Part shown: piece by piece, positions 29,268 to 40,867 of the stretch
How the letters are laid out: each line of letters starts with the position of its first letter
Position numbering within the stretch: position 1 is the stretch's first letter
Assembly (NCBI GenBank): GCA_036365515.1
Contig: CM070873.1
Coordinates: forward strand, 82,905,948-82,969,947
Reading direction: 5' to 3'
DNA: 64,000 bases
From: Torymus aiolomorphi
Taxonomy: Eukaryota > Arthropoda > Insecta > Hymenoptera > Torymidae
The notes under the pieces: generated by a model
Seen by the model: the letters and a program-made list of their open reading frames with translations, nothing else
Database searches by the model: none
Told to the model about the DNA's origin: nothing
Translations under genes and position numbers: made by a program

Positions 29268-31099
29268 TTGTTAAAAAGGAGTAATTGCGTGCTTCTATCT
29301 AAAAAACTATTTCCTTACCCCAACAAAATATTGGTTAAAAAATTTCTCTCCCGATTTCTAAGTTACAATTAGTCAACGTAAATAAATGTTTGTTAGGTCT
29401 AACTAATAAATTAGTTGAAATGCCAATGTCTTTGTATCCAAATATGTTGTAATTCTTACTAAATGTTTACTTGTTTTAAACAAATATTTTATTAAGCTGA
29501 CAGGATATTTAGTACCTGCAACTAACAGGTTTTGCAATCTGAACAAAAATGATTCGTCAATTTTCTTCCCTCGTTAATCAAACGTTTCCTTGATTTGTCT
29601 AAATATTTCTTAGACGACAATAAATATTAATTAGATTTAACTAAATGTTTAGTTAAACAAGCACTATGACAATATAAAAGAATGTAGTTAATTTGACTAC
29701 ATATTTCTTGGTTTCAAATAAATCTTTTGTTAAAAGGAGTAATTGCGTGCTTCTATCTACAAAACTATTTCCATACCCCAACAAAATATTGGTTAAAAAA
29801 TTTCTCTCCCGATTTCTAAGTTACAATTAGTCATCGTAAATAAATGTTTGTTAGGTCTAACTAATAAATTAGTTGAAAAGCCAATGTCTTTGTATCCAAA
29901 TATGTTGTCATTCTTACTAAATGTTTACTTGTTTTAAACAAATATTTTATTAAGCTGACAGGATATTTAGTAACTGCAACTAACAGGTTTTGTAATCTGA
30001 ACAAAAATGATTCGTCAATTTTCTTCCCTCGTTAATCAAACGTTTCCTTGATTTGACTAAATATTTCTTAGACGACAATAAATATTAATTAGATTTAACT
30101 AAATGTTTAGTTAAACAAGCACTATGAAAATATAAAAGTATGTAGTTAATTTGACTACATATTTCTTGGTTTCAAATAAATCTTTTGTTAAAAAGGAGTA
30201 ATTGCGTGCTTCTATCTAAAAAACTATTTCCTTACCCCAACAAAATATTGGTTAAAAAATTTCTCTCCCGATTTCTAAGTTACAATTAGTCAACGTAAAT
30301 AAATGTTTGTTAGGTCTAACTAATAAATTAGTTGAAATGCCAATGTCTTTGTATCCAAATATGTTGTAATTCTTACTAAATGTTTACTTGTTTTAAACAA
30401 ATATTTTATTAAGCTGACAGGATATTTAGTACCTGCAACTAACAGGTTTTGCAATCTGAACAAAAATGATTCGTCAATTTTCTTCCTCGTTAATCAAACG
30501 TTTCCTTGATTTGTCTAAATATTTCTTAGACGACAATAAATATTAATTAGATTTAACTAAATGTTTAGTTAAACAAGCACTATGACAATATAAAAGAATG
30601 TAGTTAATTTGACTACATATTTCTTGGTTTCAAATAAATCTTTTGTTAAAAGGAGTAATTGCGTGCTTCTATCTACAAAACTATTTCCATACCCCAACAA
30701 AATATTGGTTAAAAATTTCTCTCCCGATTTCTAAGTTACAATTAGTCAACGTAAATAAATGTTTGTTAGGTCTAACTAATAAATTAGTTGAAAAGCCAAT
30801 GTCTTTGTATCCAAATATGTTGTCATTCTTACTAAATGTTTACTTGTTTTAAACAAATATTTTATTAAGCTGACAGGATATTTAGTAACTGCAACTAACA
30901 GGTTTTGTAATCTGAACAAAAATGATTCGTCAATTTTCTTCCCTCGTTAATCAAACGTTTCCTTGATTTGACTAAATATTTCTTAGACGACAATAAATAT
31001 TAATTAGATTTAACTAAATGTTTAGTTAAACAAGCACTATGAAAATATAAAAGTATGTAGTTAATTTGACGACATATTTCTTGGTTTCAAATAAATCTT
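28351..31099. repeat. Irregular D-E dimer run at the right end of the core
   Basis: The order after the seventh unit is D-E-D-E-D-E before the next A monomer at 31100, so the A-to-A distance is 4120 bp (nine monomers) instead of 2288. The first E changes into a C-type tail near 29030-29060 (CCGACAGG..., GGTTTTTCAATCTGGACG, AGAAGATAC), so it is a recombinant monomer. This is the footprint expected of unequal exchange between out-of-register monomers. Confidence 0.8.
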
Positions 31100-34000
31100 T
31101 TGTTAAAAGGACTAATTACGTGCTTCTATCTACAAAACTATTTCCTCACCCCAACAAAATATTGGTTAAAAAATTGGCTCGTGATTACTAAGTTACAATT
31201 AGTCAACTTAAATAAATGTTTGTTAGGTCTGACTAAAAAATTAGTTGGAATGCCAATGTCTTTGTGTCCAAATATGTTGTCATTACTACTAAATACTTAG
31301 TTGTTTTAAACAACGATTTTATTAAACCGATAAGATATTTAGTAACTGCAACTAACCGGTTTTGCAATCTGGACGAAAGTGATTCGATAATTTTCTTCTC
31401 TCGTCAATCAAACGTTTCCTTGATTTGACTAAATATTTCTTAGAAGATACTAAATATTAATTAGATTTAACTAAATGTTTAGTTAAATAAGGACTATGAC
31501 AATATAAAAGAATGTAGTTAATTTGGCTACATATTTCTTGGTTTCAAATAAATCTTTTGTTAAAAGGAGTAATTGCGTGCTTCTATCTACAAAACTATTT
31601 CCTTACCCCAACACAATATTGGTTAAAAAACTTCTCTCCCGATTTCTAAGTTACAATTAGTCAACTTAAATAAATGTTTGTTAGATCTAACTAATAAATT
31701 AGTTGAAATGCCAATGTCTTTGTATCCAAATATGTTGTCATTCTTACTAAATGTTTACTTGTTTTAAACAAATATTTTATTAAGCCGACAGGATATTTAG
31801 TAACTGCAACTAACAGGTTTTTCAATCTGGACGAAAGTGATTCGTCAATTTTCTTCCCTCGTCAATCAAACGTTTCCTTGATTTGACTAAATATTTCGTA
31901 GATTACAATAAATAACTATTAAATTTAACTAAATGTTTAGTTAAAACCGCACTATGATAACAAAAAAGTATGTAGTTAATTTGGCTACATATTTCTTTGT
32001 TTCAAATAAATTTTTGTTAAAAGGAGTAACTGCGTACTTCTATCTACAAAACTATTCCTCACACCAACTAAATATTGGTTAAAAAATTTCTCTCCCGATT
32101 TCTAAGTTACAATTAGTCAACTTAAATAAATGTTTGTTAGGTCTAACTAATAAATTAGTTGAAATGCCAATGTCTTTGTATCCAAATATGTTGTCATTCT
32201 TACTAAATGTTTACTTGTTTTAAACAAATATTTTATTAAGCCGACAGGATATTTAGTAACTGCAACTAACCGGTTTTGCAATCTGGACGAAAGTGATTCG
32301 ATAATTTTCTTCTCTCGGCAATCAAACGTTTCCTTGATTTGACTAAATATTTCTTAGACGACAATAAATATTAATTAGATTTAACTAAATGTTTAGTTAA
32401 ACAAGCACTATGACAATATAAAAGAATGTAGTTAATTTGACTACATATTTCTTGGTTTCAAATAAATCTTTTGTTAAAAAGGAGTAATTGCGTGCTTCTA
32501 TCTAAAAAACTATTTCCTTACCCCAAGAAAATATTGGTTAAAAAATTTCTCTCCCGATTTCTAAGTTACAATTAGTCAACTTAAATAAATGTTTGTTAGG
32601 TCTAACTAATAAATTAGTTGAAATGCCAATGTCTTTGTATCCAAATATGTTGTTATTCTTACTAAATGTTTACTTGCTTTAAACAAATATTTTATTAAGC
32701 CGACAGGATATTTAGTAACTGCAACTAACAGGTTTTTCAATCTGGACGAAAGTGATTCGTCAATTTTCTTCCCTCGTTAATCAAACGTTTCCTTGATTTG
32801 ACTAAATATTTCTTAGAAGATACTAAATATTAATTTGATTTAACTAAATGTTTAGTTAAACAAGCACTATGACAATATAAAAGAATGTAGTTAATTTGAC
32901 TACATATTTCTTGGTTTCAAATAAATCTTTTGTTAAAAAGGAGTAATTGCGTGCTTCTATCTACAAAACTATTTCCATACCCCAACAAAATATTGGTTAA
33001 AAAATTTCTCTCCCGATTTCTAAGTTACAATTAGTCAACGTAAATAAATGTTTGTTAGGTCTAACTAATAAATTAGTTGAAAAGCCAATGTCTTTGTATC
33101 CAAATATGTTGTCATTCTTACTAAATGTTTACTTGTTTTAAACAAATATTTTATTAAGCTGACAGGATATTTAGTAACTGCAACTAACAGGTTTTGTAAT
33201 CTGAACAAAAATGATTCGTCAATTTTCTTCCCTCGTTAATCAAACGTTTCCTTGATTTGACTAAATATTTCTTAGACGACAATAAATATTAATTAGATTT
33301 AACTAAATGTTTAGTTAAACAAGCACTATGAAAATATAAAAGTATGTAGTTAATTTGACTACATATTTCTTGGTTTCAAATAAATCTTTTGTTAAAAGGA
33401 CTAATTACGTGCTTCTATCTACAAAACTATTTCCTCACCCCAACAAAATATTGGTTAAAAAATTGGCTCGCGATTACTAAGTTACAATTAGTCAACTTAA
33501 ATAAATGTTTGTTAGGTCTGACTAAAAAATTAGTTGAAATGCCAATGTCTTTGTGTCCAAATATGTTGTCATTACTACTAAATACTTAGTTGTTTTAAAC
33601 AACCATTTTATTAAACCGATAAGATATTTAGTAACTGCAACTAACCGGTTTTGCAATCTGGACGAAAGTGATTCGATAATTTTCTTCTCTCGTCAATCAA
33701 ACGTTTCCTTGATTTGACTAAATATTTCTTAGAAGATACTAAATATTAATTAGATTTAACTAAATGTTTAGTTAAATAAGGACTATGACAATATAAAAGA
33801 ATGTAGTTAATTTGGCTACATATTTCTTGGTTTCAAATAAATCTTTTGTTAAAAGGAGTAATTGCGTGCTTCTATCTACAAAACTATTTCCTTACCCCAA
33901 CACAATATTGGTTAAAAAACTTCTCTCCCGATTTCTAAGTTACAATTAGTCAACTTAAATAAATGTTTGTTAGATCTAACTAATAAATTAGTTGAAATGC

Positions 34001-37000
34001 CAATGTCTTTGTATCCAAATATGTTGTCATTCTTACTAAATGTTTACTTGTTTTAAACAAATATTTTATTAAGCCGACAGGATATTTAGTAACTGCAACT
34101 AACAGGTTTTTCAATCTGGACGAAAGTGATTCGTCAATTTTCTTCCCCCGTCAATCAAACGTTTCCTTGATTTGACTAAATATTTCTTAGACGACAATAA
34201 ATATTAATTAGATTTAACTAAATGTTTAGTTAAACAAGCACTATGACAATATAAAAGAATGTAGTTAATTTGACTACATATTTCTTGGTTTCAAATAAAT
34301 CTTTTGTTAAAAAGGAGTAATTGCGTGCTTCTATCTAAAAAACTATTTCCTTACCCCAAGAAAATATTGGTTAAAAAATTTCTCTCCCGATTTCTAAGTT
34401 ACAATTAGTCAACTTAAATAAATGTTTGTTAGGTCTAACTAATAAATTAGTTGAAATGCCAATGTCTTTGTATCCAAATATGTTGTTATTCTTACTAAAT
34501 GTTTACTTGTTTTAAACAAATATTTTATTAAGCCGACAGGATATTTAGTAACTGCAACTAACAGGTTTTTCAATCTGGACGAAAGTGATTCGTCAATTTT
34601 CTTCCCTCGTTAATCAAACGTTTCCTTGATTTGACTAAATATTTCTTAGAAGATACTAAATATTAATTTGATTTAACTAAATGTTTAGTTAAATAAGCAC
34701 TATGACAATATAAAAGAATGTAGTTCATTTGACTACATATTTCTTGGTTTCAAATAAATCTTTTGTTAAAAAGGAGTAATTGCGTGCTTCTATCTAAAAA
34801 ACTATTTCCTTACCCCAACAAAATATTGGTTAAAAAATTTCTTTCCCGATTTCTAAGTTACAATTAGTCAACGTAAATAAATGTTTGTTAGGTCTAACTA
34901 ATAAATTAGTTGAAATGCCAATGTCTTTGCATCCAAATATGTTGTTATTCTTACTAAATGTTTACTTGTTTTAAACAAATATTTTATTAAGCCGACAGGA
35001 TATTTAGTAACTGCAACTAACAGGTTTTTCAATCTGGACGAAAGTGATTCGTCAATTTTCTTCCCTCGTTAATCAAACGTTTCCTTGATTTGACTAAATA
35101 TTTCTTAGAAGATACTAAATATTAATTTGATTTAACTAAATGTTTAGTTAAATAAGCACTATGACAATATAAAAGAATGTAGTTCATTTGACTACATATT
35201 TCTTGGTTTCAAATAAATCTTTTGTTAAAAAGGAGTAATTGCGTGCTTCTATCTAAAAAACTATTTCCTTACCCCAACAAAATATTGGTTAAAAAATTTC
35301 TTTCCCGATTTCTAAGTTACAATTAGTCAACGTAAATAAATGTTTGTTAGGTCTAACTAATAAATTCGTTGAAATGCCAATGTCTTTGTATCCAAATATG
35401 TTGTAATTCTTACTAAATGTTTACTTGCTATAAACAAATATTTTATTAAGCTGACAGGATATTTAGTAACTGCAACTAACAGGTTTTGCAATCTGAACAA
35501 AAATGATTCGTCAATTTTCTTCCCTCGTTAATCAAACGTTTCCTTGATTTGACTAAATATTTCTTAGACGACAATAAATATTAATTAGATTTAACTAAAT
35601 GTTTAGTTAAACAAGCACTATGACAATATAAAAGAATGTAGTTAATTTGACTACATATTTCTTGGTTTCAAATAAATCTTTTGTTAAAAGGAGTAATTGC
35701 GTGCTTCTATCTACAAAACTATTTCCATACCCCAGCAAAATATTGGTTAAAAAATTTCTCTCCCGATTTCTAAGTTACAATTAGTCAACGTAAATAAATG
35801 TTTGTTAGGTCTAACTAATAAATTAGTTGAAATGCCAATGTCTTTGTATCCAAATATGTTGTCATTCTTACTAAATGTTTACTTGTTTTAAACAAATATT
35901 TTATTAAGCTGACAGGATATTTAGTAACTGCAACTAACAGGTTTTGTAATCTGAACAAAAATTATTCGTCAATTTTCTTCCCTCGTTAATCAAACGTTTC
36001 CTTGATTTGACTAAATATTTCTTAGACGACAATAAATATTAATTAGATTTAACTAAATGTTTAGTTAAACAAGCACTATGAAAATATAAAAGTATGTAGT
36101 TAATTTGACTACATATTTCTTGGTTTCAAATAAATCTTTTGTTAAAAGGACTAATTACGTGCTTCTATCTACAAAACTATTTCCTCACCCCAACAAAATA
36201 TTGGTTAAAAAATTTGTCTCGCGATTACTAAGTTACAATTAGTCAACTTAAATAAATGTTTGTTAGGTCTGACTAAAAAATTAGTTGAAATGCCAATGTC
36301 TTTGTGTCCAAATATGTTGTCATTACTACTAAATACTTAGTTGTTTTAAACAACCATTCTATTAAACCGATAAGATATTTAGTAACTGCAACTAACCGGT
36401 TTTGCAATCTGGACGAAAGTGATTCGATAATTTTCTTCTCTCGTCAATCAAACGTTTCCTTGATTTGACTAAATATTTCTTAGAAGATACTAAATATTAA
36501 TTAAATTTAACTAAATGTTTAGTTAAATAAGGACTATGACAATATAAAAGAATGTAGTTAATTTGGCTACATATTTCTTGGTTTCAAATAAATCTTTTGT
36601 TAAAAGGAGTAATTGCGTGCTTCTATCTACAAAACTATTTCCTTACCCCAACACAATATTGGTTAAAAAATTTCTCTCCCGATTTCTAAGTTACAATTAG
36701 TCAACTTAAATAAATGTTTGTTAGGTCTAACTAATAAATTAGTTGAAATGCCAATGTCTTTGTATCCAAATATGTTGTCATTCTTACTAAATGTTTACTT
36801 GTTTTAAACAAATATTTTATTAAGCCGACAGGATATTTAGTAACTGCAACTAACAGGTTTTGCAATCTGAACAAAAATAATTCGTCAATTTTCTTCCCTC
36901 GTCAATCAAACGTTTCCTTGATTTGACTAAATATTTCGTAGATTACAATAAATAACTATTAAATTTAACTAAATGTTTAGTTAAAACCGCACTATGATAA

Positions 37001-37325
37001 CAAAAAAGTATGTAGTTAATTTGGCTACATATTTCTTTGTTTCAAATAAATCTTTGTTAAAAGGAGTAACTGCGTACTTCTATCTACAAAACTATTCCTC
37101 ACACCAACTAAATATTGGTTAAAAAATTTGTCTCGCGATTACTAAGTTACAATTAGTCAACTTAAATAACTGTTTGTTAGGTCTGACTAATAAATTAGTT
37201 GAAATGCCAATGTCTTTGTATCCAAATATTTTGTCATTCTTACTAAATGTTTACTTGTTTTAAACAAACATTTTATTAAGCCGACAAGATATTTAGTAAC
37301 TGTAACTAACTGGTTTTACAATCTA

Positions 37326-37940
37326 AAATGTTGTTGCCGGTAAGGTAGAGATCGTGTCGGTACTTCACACGGCCTTTTATATTAAAGTTTAGTAATATTT
37401 CATAGTTTCAAATAAATCGTTAGTTACAAATGATGAGTTACAAACATATTATTTAGTTTATAAATCATTAATTAAAATGTAATTAAGAATGTATATTAAT
37501 TATAAGAATATAATTAATTATTAGACTGATGTGCGCGATATTTTACATTTACATGCAACTCTATACTTAGTTAAAATTGAAAGTTTGTAGTGTACAAGCG
37601 TTGCGTAGCGTAGCGGTTAGAGCGTTAGCCTTGTAATCCGAGGGTCCCGAGTTCGATCCCACCTTAGGTCAAAAATTTTTTCTGCGTTTTTTTCTGTTAG
37701 ATAATATGTAAATGCGAAACTGCGAGCGATAATTAATATAAATTAATGCGAATATATAATAATAATTTGATTTAACATTAATAAAATTACTATATAATAA
37801 CTATGCAGAATCCATATTAAGTTACAGGAATTCAGGATAAATCACCAACTTCAATGCCGATGGTTGTACGAAAAGGCTACAAGGAAGAAAAAACTTTTAT
37901 TTCAAAATTATTAAAAAAAAAAAATTTTTATAATTTTTTT
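37326..37940. other. Spacer between satellite and right minisatellite
   Basis: The sequence leaves the satellite in mid-monomer and becomes AT-rich DNA of no recognised origin, apart from the tRNA-like segment at 37599-37680. No gene is seen. Confidence 0.6.
37599..37680 (+). mobile_element. tRNA-derived SINE-like head
   Basis: An A box (TAGCGTAGCGG, 37606-37616) and a B box (AGTTCGATCC, about 37650-37659) lie at tRNA-like spacing, with CTTGTAA between them as in a tRNA-Thr(TGT) anticodon loop. A T-rich run that could terminate Pol III follows at 37675. The acceptor ends (CGTTGCG and TTAGGTC) do not pair, and the anticodon and T stems are mismatched, so this is not a working tRNA. It fits the 5' head of a tRNA-derived SINE or a tRNA pseudogene. 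A SINE tail is not clearly visible. Confidence 0.6.
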
Positions 37941-39070
37941 GAAATAATTAGCAAAATATTTTGTAAAATTGACTAAACAGTTAGTTGATTCAACAAATCA
38001 TTTATTCATATTTATTAAATATTTCGTTAATCTAATGCAGCGGTTAGTTAGTATCATAAAATATTTCACTGTTTTAATTAAATGTTTAGTAATTACAAAC
38101 AAGTATTTAGTCAAAATAATTGAATAATTTATCAAACAAGATAAATTGTTAGTTAATACAATGAATCGTTTAGTCAGTTTCACAAAATTATTTATTGCTC
38201 CAGATAAATACTTAGTAATTTCAGTAAAATGTTTTGTCAAATTGATTAAGTATTTCATTGATCTTAATAATCTGTTAGTTCATCCAATGAATCGTTTAGT
38301 CAATTTCATAAAATATTTTGTTGCACCAGAAAAATATTTTGTAATTTCAAGAAAATTTTTAGTCAAATTGATTAGGTATTTCATTGTTCTTAATAACCCG
38401 TTAGTTGATGGAATGAATTATTTAGTCAATTTCATAAAATATTTTGTTGCTCGAGATAAATACTTAGTCATTTCAGTAAAATCTTTTGTCAAATTGATTA
38501 AGTATTTCATTGTTCTTAATAACCCGTTAGTTCATGCAACGAATCGTTTAGTCAATTTCATAAAATATTTTGTTGCTCCAGATAAATATTTTGTAGTTTC
38601 ATGAAAATCTTTAGTCAAATTGATTAAGTATTTCATTGTTCTTAATAACCCGTTAGTTCATGCAATGAATTGTTTAGTCAATTTCATAAATTATTTTGTT
38701 GCTCCAGATAAATGTTTTGTAATTTGAATAAAATATTTTATCAAATTGATTAAGTATTTCGTTGTTCTTAATAACTAATTAGTTTGTGCAATGAATCGTT
38801 TAGTCAATTTTATAAACTATTTTGTTGCTTTAATTAAATATTTAGTCATTTCAATACAATATTTTATAGAATTCATTTAATATTTTATCAATCTAAATAA
38901 CCTGTTAGTTGATACAATGAATCGTTTAGTTAATTTCATAAAATATTTCTTTATTTTTAGTAAATATTTAGTTCATTTAACTAAATATTTTGTTATTTTA
39001 AATAACTAAATTAGCTGATTCAATATAATATTTAGTTGGCAGGCTTTAATGAAATCATGTCGTTGTTTCA
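37941..39070. repeat. ~21-bp minisatellite, right edge
   Basis: Units of ~21 bp such as AATCGTTTAGTCAATTTCATA and AAATATTTTGTTGCTCCAGAT follow each other almost without gaps. Because 21 is a multiple of three, both strands carry stop-free stretches that translate into seven-residue repeats (KYFVxxx-like on plus, LTKYLxx-like on minus). These frames should not be read as genes. Towards 38940-39070 the units approach the ancestral-looking ACTAAATATTTAGTTGATTC. Confidence 0.85.
38146..38900. repeat. 126-bp super-repeat (6 x 21 bp)
   Basis: The word AATGAATCGTTTAGTCAATT or close variants recurs near 38159, 38286, 38412, 38538, 38664 and 38790, a period of about 126 bp. Each period contains six different 21-bp units in the same order, giving about six copies. 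This is a second, independent higher-order structure built from the same small unit as the main satellite. Confidence 0.85.
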
Positions 39071-39111
39071 ACTAAATATTTACTTGAAACTGCTAATCTT
39101 TTTTTTCAGTG
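39071..39111 (-). repeat. Right inverted terminus of the satellite block
   Basis: On the minus strand it reads CACTG, eight A, GATTAGCAGTTTCAAGTAAA and so on. It mirrors 866-906. Confidence 0.6.
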
Positions 39112-39593
39112 ATAGGAATTTTAAAAGGTTTTGACAATAATATTACAAACAATTATTTTATTTATTTTTCACACATAATTTAAAAAAAATCATACATATT
39201 ATTCTATTCATATTTTATACATCATTTAAAAATTAATTTAATTATAATTATGTTATAAATTCTTGCAAAAAGTATAAATTTTGTTATTAAAAATTAATTA
39301 AAGAAATAAGCAAATTAAATTTGAGGAAGCCACCAGTCACTTTTACTTGTACTTTTACAATGTACAAATTATGTGATTTGTTTCTTTAAACAGTAGAACT
39401 CTTGGTATGTGTACATTTCAAAGGTCATCATTCACTGATTTATTCATTCAAAAAGTTTGAATTTCCATTCTTATTCTTTTCACAAAATCAAATTTTGTGT
39501 CATAGAAAAGTACAAATTAATAAGTTTATTAGTTTCGAACATTTGATTCGATAAATTTGTACTTCTTCTGCGCCGCTTTTTGTACTTTTCACT
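39112..39593. other. AT-rich intergenic stretch
   Basis: Nothing recognisable is seen. It lies between the satellite block and the 3' side of the minus-strand gene, and may contain that gene's 3' untranslated region. Confidence 0.4.
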
Positions 39594-39639
39594 TTAATAA
39601 TATGTAAATAATTCAGGGTCATCGTCATTTAGCCAAGAG

Positions 39640-40838
39640 TTAATCGATGAAAGAGAAGAAACACTGGAAGATATACTTCCAGTAATATAAAGTATATATA
39701 AAGAAGTATATATAAAGAAGATCTTCTTCTTCATCTTCTTCTTCTTTTTCTTCTTCTTCTTCTTCTTCTTCTTCTTCTTCTTCTTCTTCTTCTTCTTCTT
39801 CTTCTTCTTCATATTCGTGTTCTTCTTGTTCTTCTTCTCCTCCTACTTTTCCTACTTCTTCCAGTTCGGCGGTTGACCATTGAGAATATGGCAAATTGTT
39901 TATCGAATGGTATAATATAAGATGTGGATATTCTTCATCTCCTTGTTCTTCTGTTTCTAATTCTTTTCGTTCCCCTTTTTCTTCTTCGTCTGCTCCTTCT
40001 TGTTCACCGGTTACATTTTTTTCTCCTTGATTTTCTCTTCCTCCTACTTCTTCTTTCTTGAAAGCCGCGACAACCATGCTTTGAGTGAGGCAAAAAGGCA
40101 CGCACAACATTGAATTCAGGACATCATTAAACTAAAAAAAAAAACAAAAATATTATTTTATTTTTATTTATTTATCAGAGTTATGCAAAGTATATACATC
40201 AGGTTACTACCGAGGTTCACACAAAGAAGTCCGATGTAACTATATGCTATAGTATAGTAACTATAGTATATAGTTACATAGAGAAGTAGTTCTCTATAGT
40301 ATATAGTTCTATAGAGAAGTAGTGAAGTTACCTGTACGTAGGTTTTAATTATTATTATTGAATTATATTTTCACAATTTCATTTCGTGGGACTGTATATT
40401 TATTTCCTTTGAATTATGACCTATATACATTGTCAATTATAATAATGTAAAACTATGTTTGTTTGAGTTATGTTTGCAACACGATACTATTAGAAGTATG
40501 TAGTGAAATAGCAGTTAGTCTCGTCTACCTCAACTCAGTCAAACACGACTTATTAATAAATTATTAAATTTTTTTTTTATTACATAACAAGGATCGTACT
40601 TTATCTTTTCGCTTGTGCTCAATTTCCAACAATTATTAATTATTTATAAATTAAAATGATTAATAAATACCTTAACGTCTTTATAGGGCCCACCGCCTTT
40701 GCATTCGTTCAGCGCTAATAAAAACTCATAGTGATCTATGATCTCCAACAAGCTCGTACTGTCCAAATCTACTGCACATTCTCCCTTGCAAAAATAACAC
40801 TGCCTTTCGGAAGCGGTACTGGATTGTTTTTCAGACAT
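39640..40838 (-). CDS. Two-exon gene of unknown function, Cys-rich then Glu-rich
   Basis: I do not recognise this protein. Exon 1 runs 40838 down to 40671 (56 codons, beginning MSEKQSS) and exon 2 from 40131 down to a stop at 39640, joined in phase 0. The donor is AAG/GTATTT and the acceptor is a T-rich tract ending TTTAG. The start was chosen because it lies about 32 nt downstream of an initiator with a TATA box at the right distance. Exon 1 has a CYFCKGEC cluster (C14, C17, C21) and another Cys at 46, possibly metal-binding. Exon 2 begins FNDVLNS and becomes very acidic. A run of about 21 Glu is encoded by a GAA/GAG microsatellite. After that run the frame enters simple AT repeats, so the true 3' end may differ, for example through a further splice. 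The total would be about 219 residues. The splice model is my inference; transcript data would settle it. Confidence 0.45.
39718..39812. repeat. (TTC)n microsatellite
   Basis: Near-perfect TTC repeats run through the second exon of the minus-strand gene, where they encode the Glu run. In the next frame they encode Lys, which explains a spurious poly-Lys frame. Length is likely to vary between individuals. Confidence 0.95.
40225..40330. repeat. Short TATAGTATA-rich repeats in the intron
   Basis: CTATAGTATATAGTT-like words and AGAGAAGTAGT recur two to three times, forming small direct and inverted repeats within the proposed intron. Confidence 0.6.
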
Positions 40839-40867
40839 GATGCTAACTGTCTCGTGTCTCGAAGACG

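Larger units (their letters stand above)
1435..37325. repeat. ~457-bp satellite array, about 78 monomers
   Basis: A monomer of about 456-460 bp repeats head to tail throughout. Easy landmarks in each copy are TTTTGTTAAAAGGAGTAATT, AATATTGGTTAAAAAATT, AAGTTACAATTAGTCAAC and TGATTTGACTAAATATTTC. Monomers are strongly AT-rich and carry AAATGTTT/AAATATTT words at roughly 21-bp spacing, suggesting growth from the edge minisatellite. Copies at both ends (about 1.4-3 kb and 37 kb) are more diverged or partial, while the centre is nearly identical from unit to unit. The array ends abruptly inside a monomer near 37325. No coding function is visible. The 66-codon frame that recurs in one monomer type starts on TTG and is an array by-product. 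A centromeric or pericentromeric role is possible but only inferred. Confidence 0.95.
866..39111. mobile_element. 38-kb satellite block bounded by inverted termini
   Basis: The whole repeat block lies between two inverted copies of a 41-bp terminus that starts CAC[C/T]G, eight A, GATT. Just inside each terminus are ~21-bp units built on a palindromic core (TCAACTAAAT/ATTTAGTTGA), and inside those lies the 457-bp satellite. The arrangement (short inverted ends, subterminal minisatellite, expanded interior) resembles a foldback-type or other nonautonomous DNA transposon whose internal repeats were amplified. No transposase is encoded. No convincing target-site duplication is visible: the left flank ends GTTATTTA and the right flank begins ATAGGAAT. 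Alternatively the termini belong to an old element that merely seeded the satellite. Confidence 0.45.

Noticed and set aside
10959..33589. Recurring 66-codon frames at 2288-bp steps
   Set aside because: They open on TTG, lie wholly within one satellite monomer type, and vary only as the array varies. There is no sign of a protein being kept.
1435..37325. CENP-B box in the satellite monomer
   Set aside because: No stretch matching the TTCG....A..CGGG core pattern was found by eye in the monomer types.
37599..37670. Functional tRNA-Thr(TGT)
   Set aside because: The acceptor, anticodon and T stems do not pair; only the internal promoter boxes are conserved.
37998..38604. 86- and 152-codon frames with seven-residue repeats on opposite strands
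   Set aside because: Overlapping frames on both strands follow from 21-bp units (a multiple of three) without frequent stops. They are not coiled-coil genes.
866..39111. Viral or Polinton-like giant element
   Set aside because: The inverted termini invited the idea, but the interior is tandem repeat and encodes no polymerase, integrase or capsid-like product.
39594..39812. Poly-lysine frame
   Set aside because: It is the other reading frame of the TTC microsatellite.
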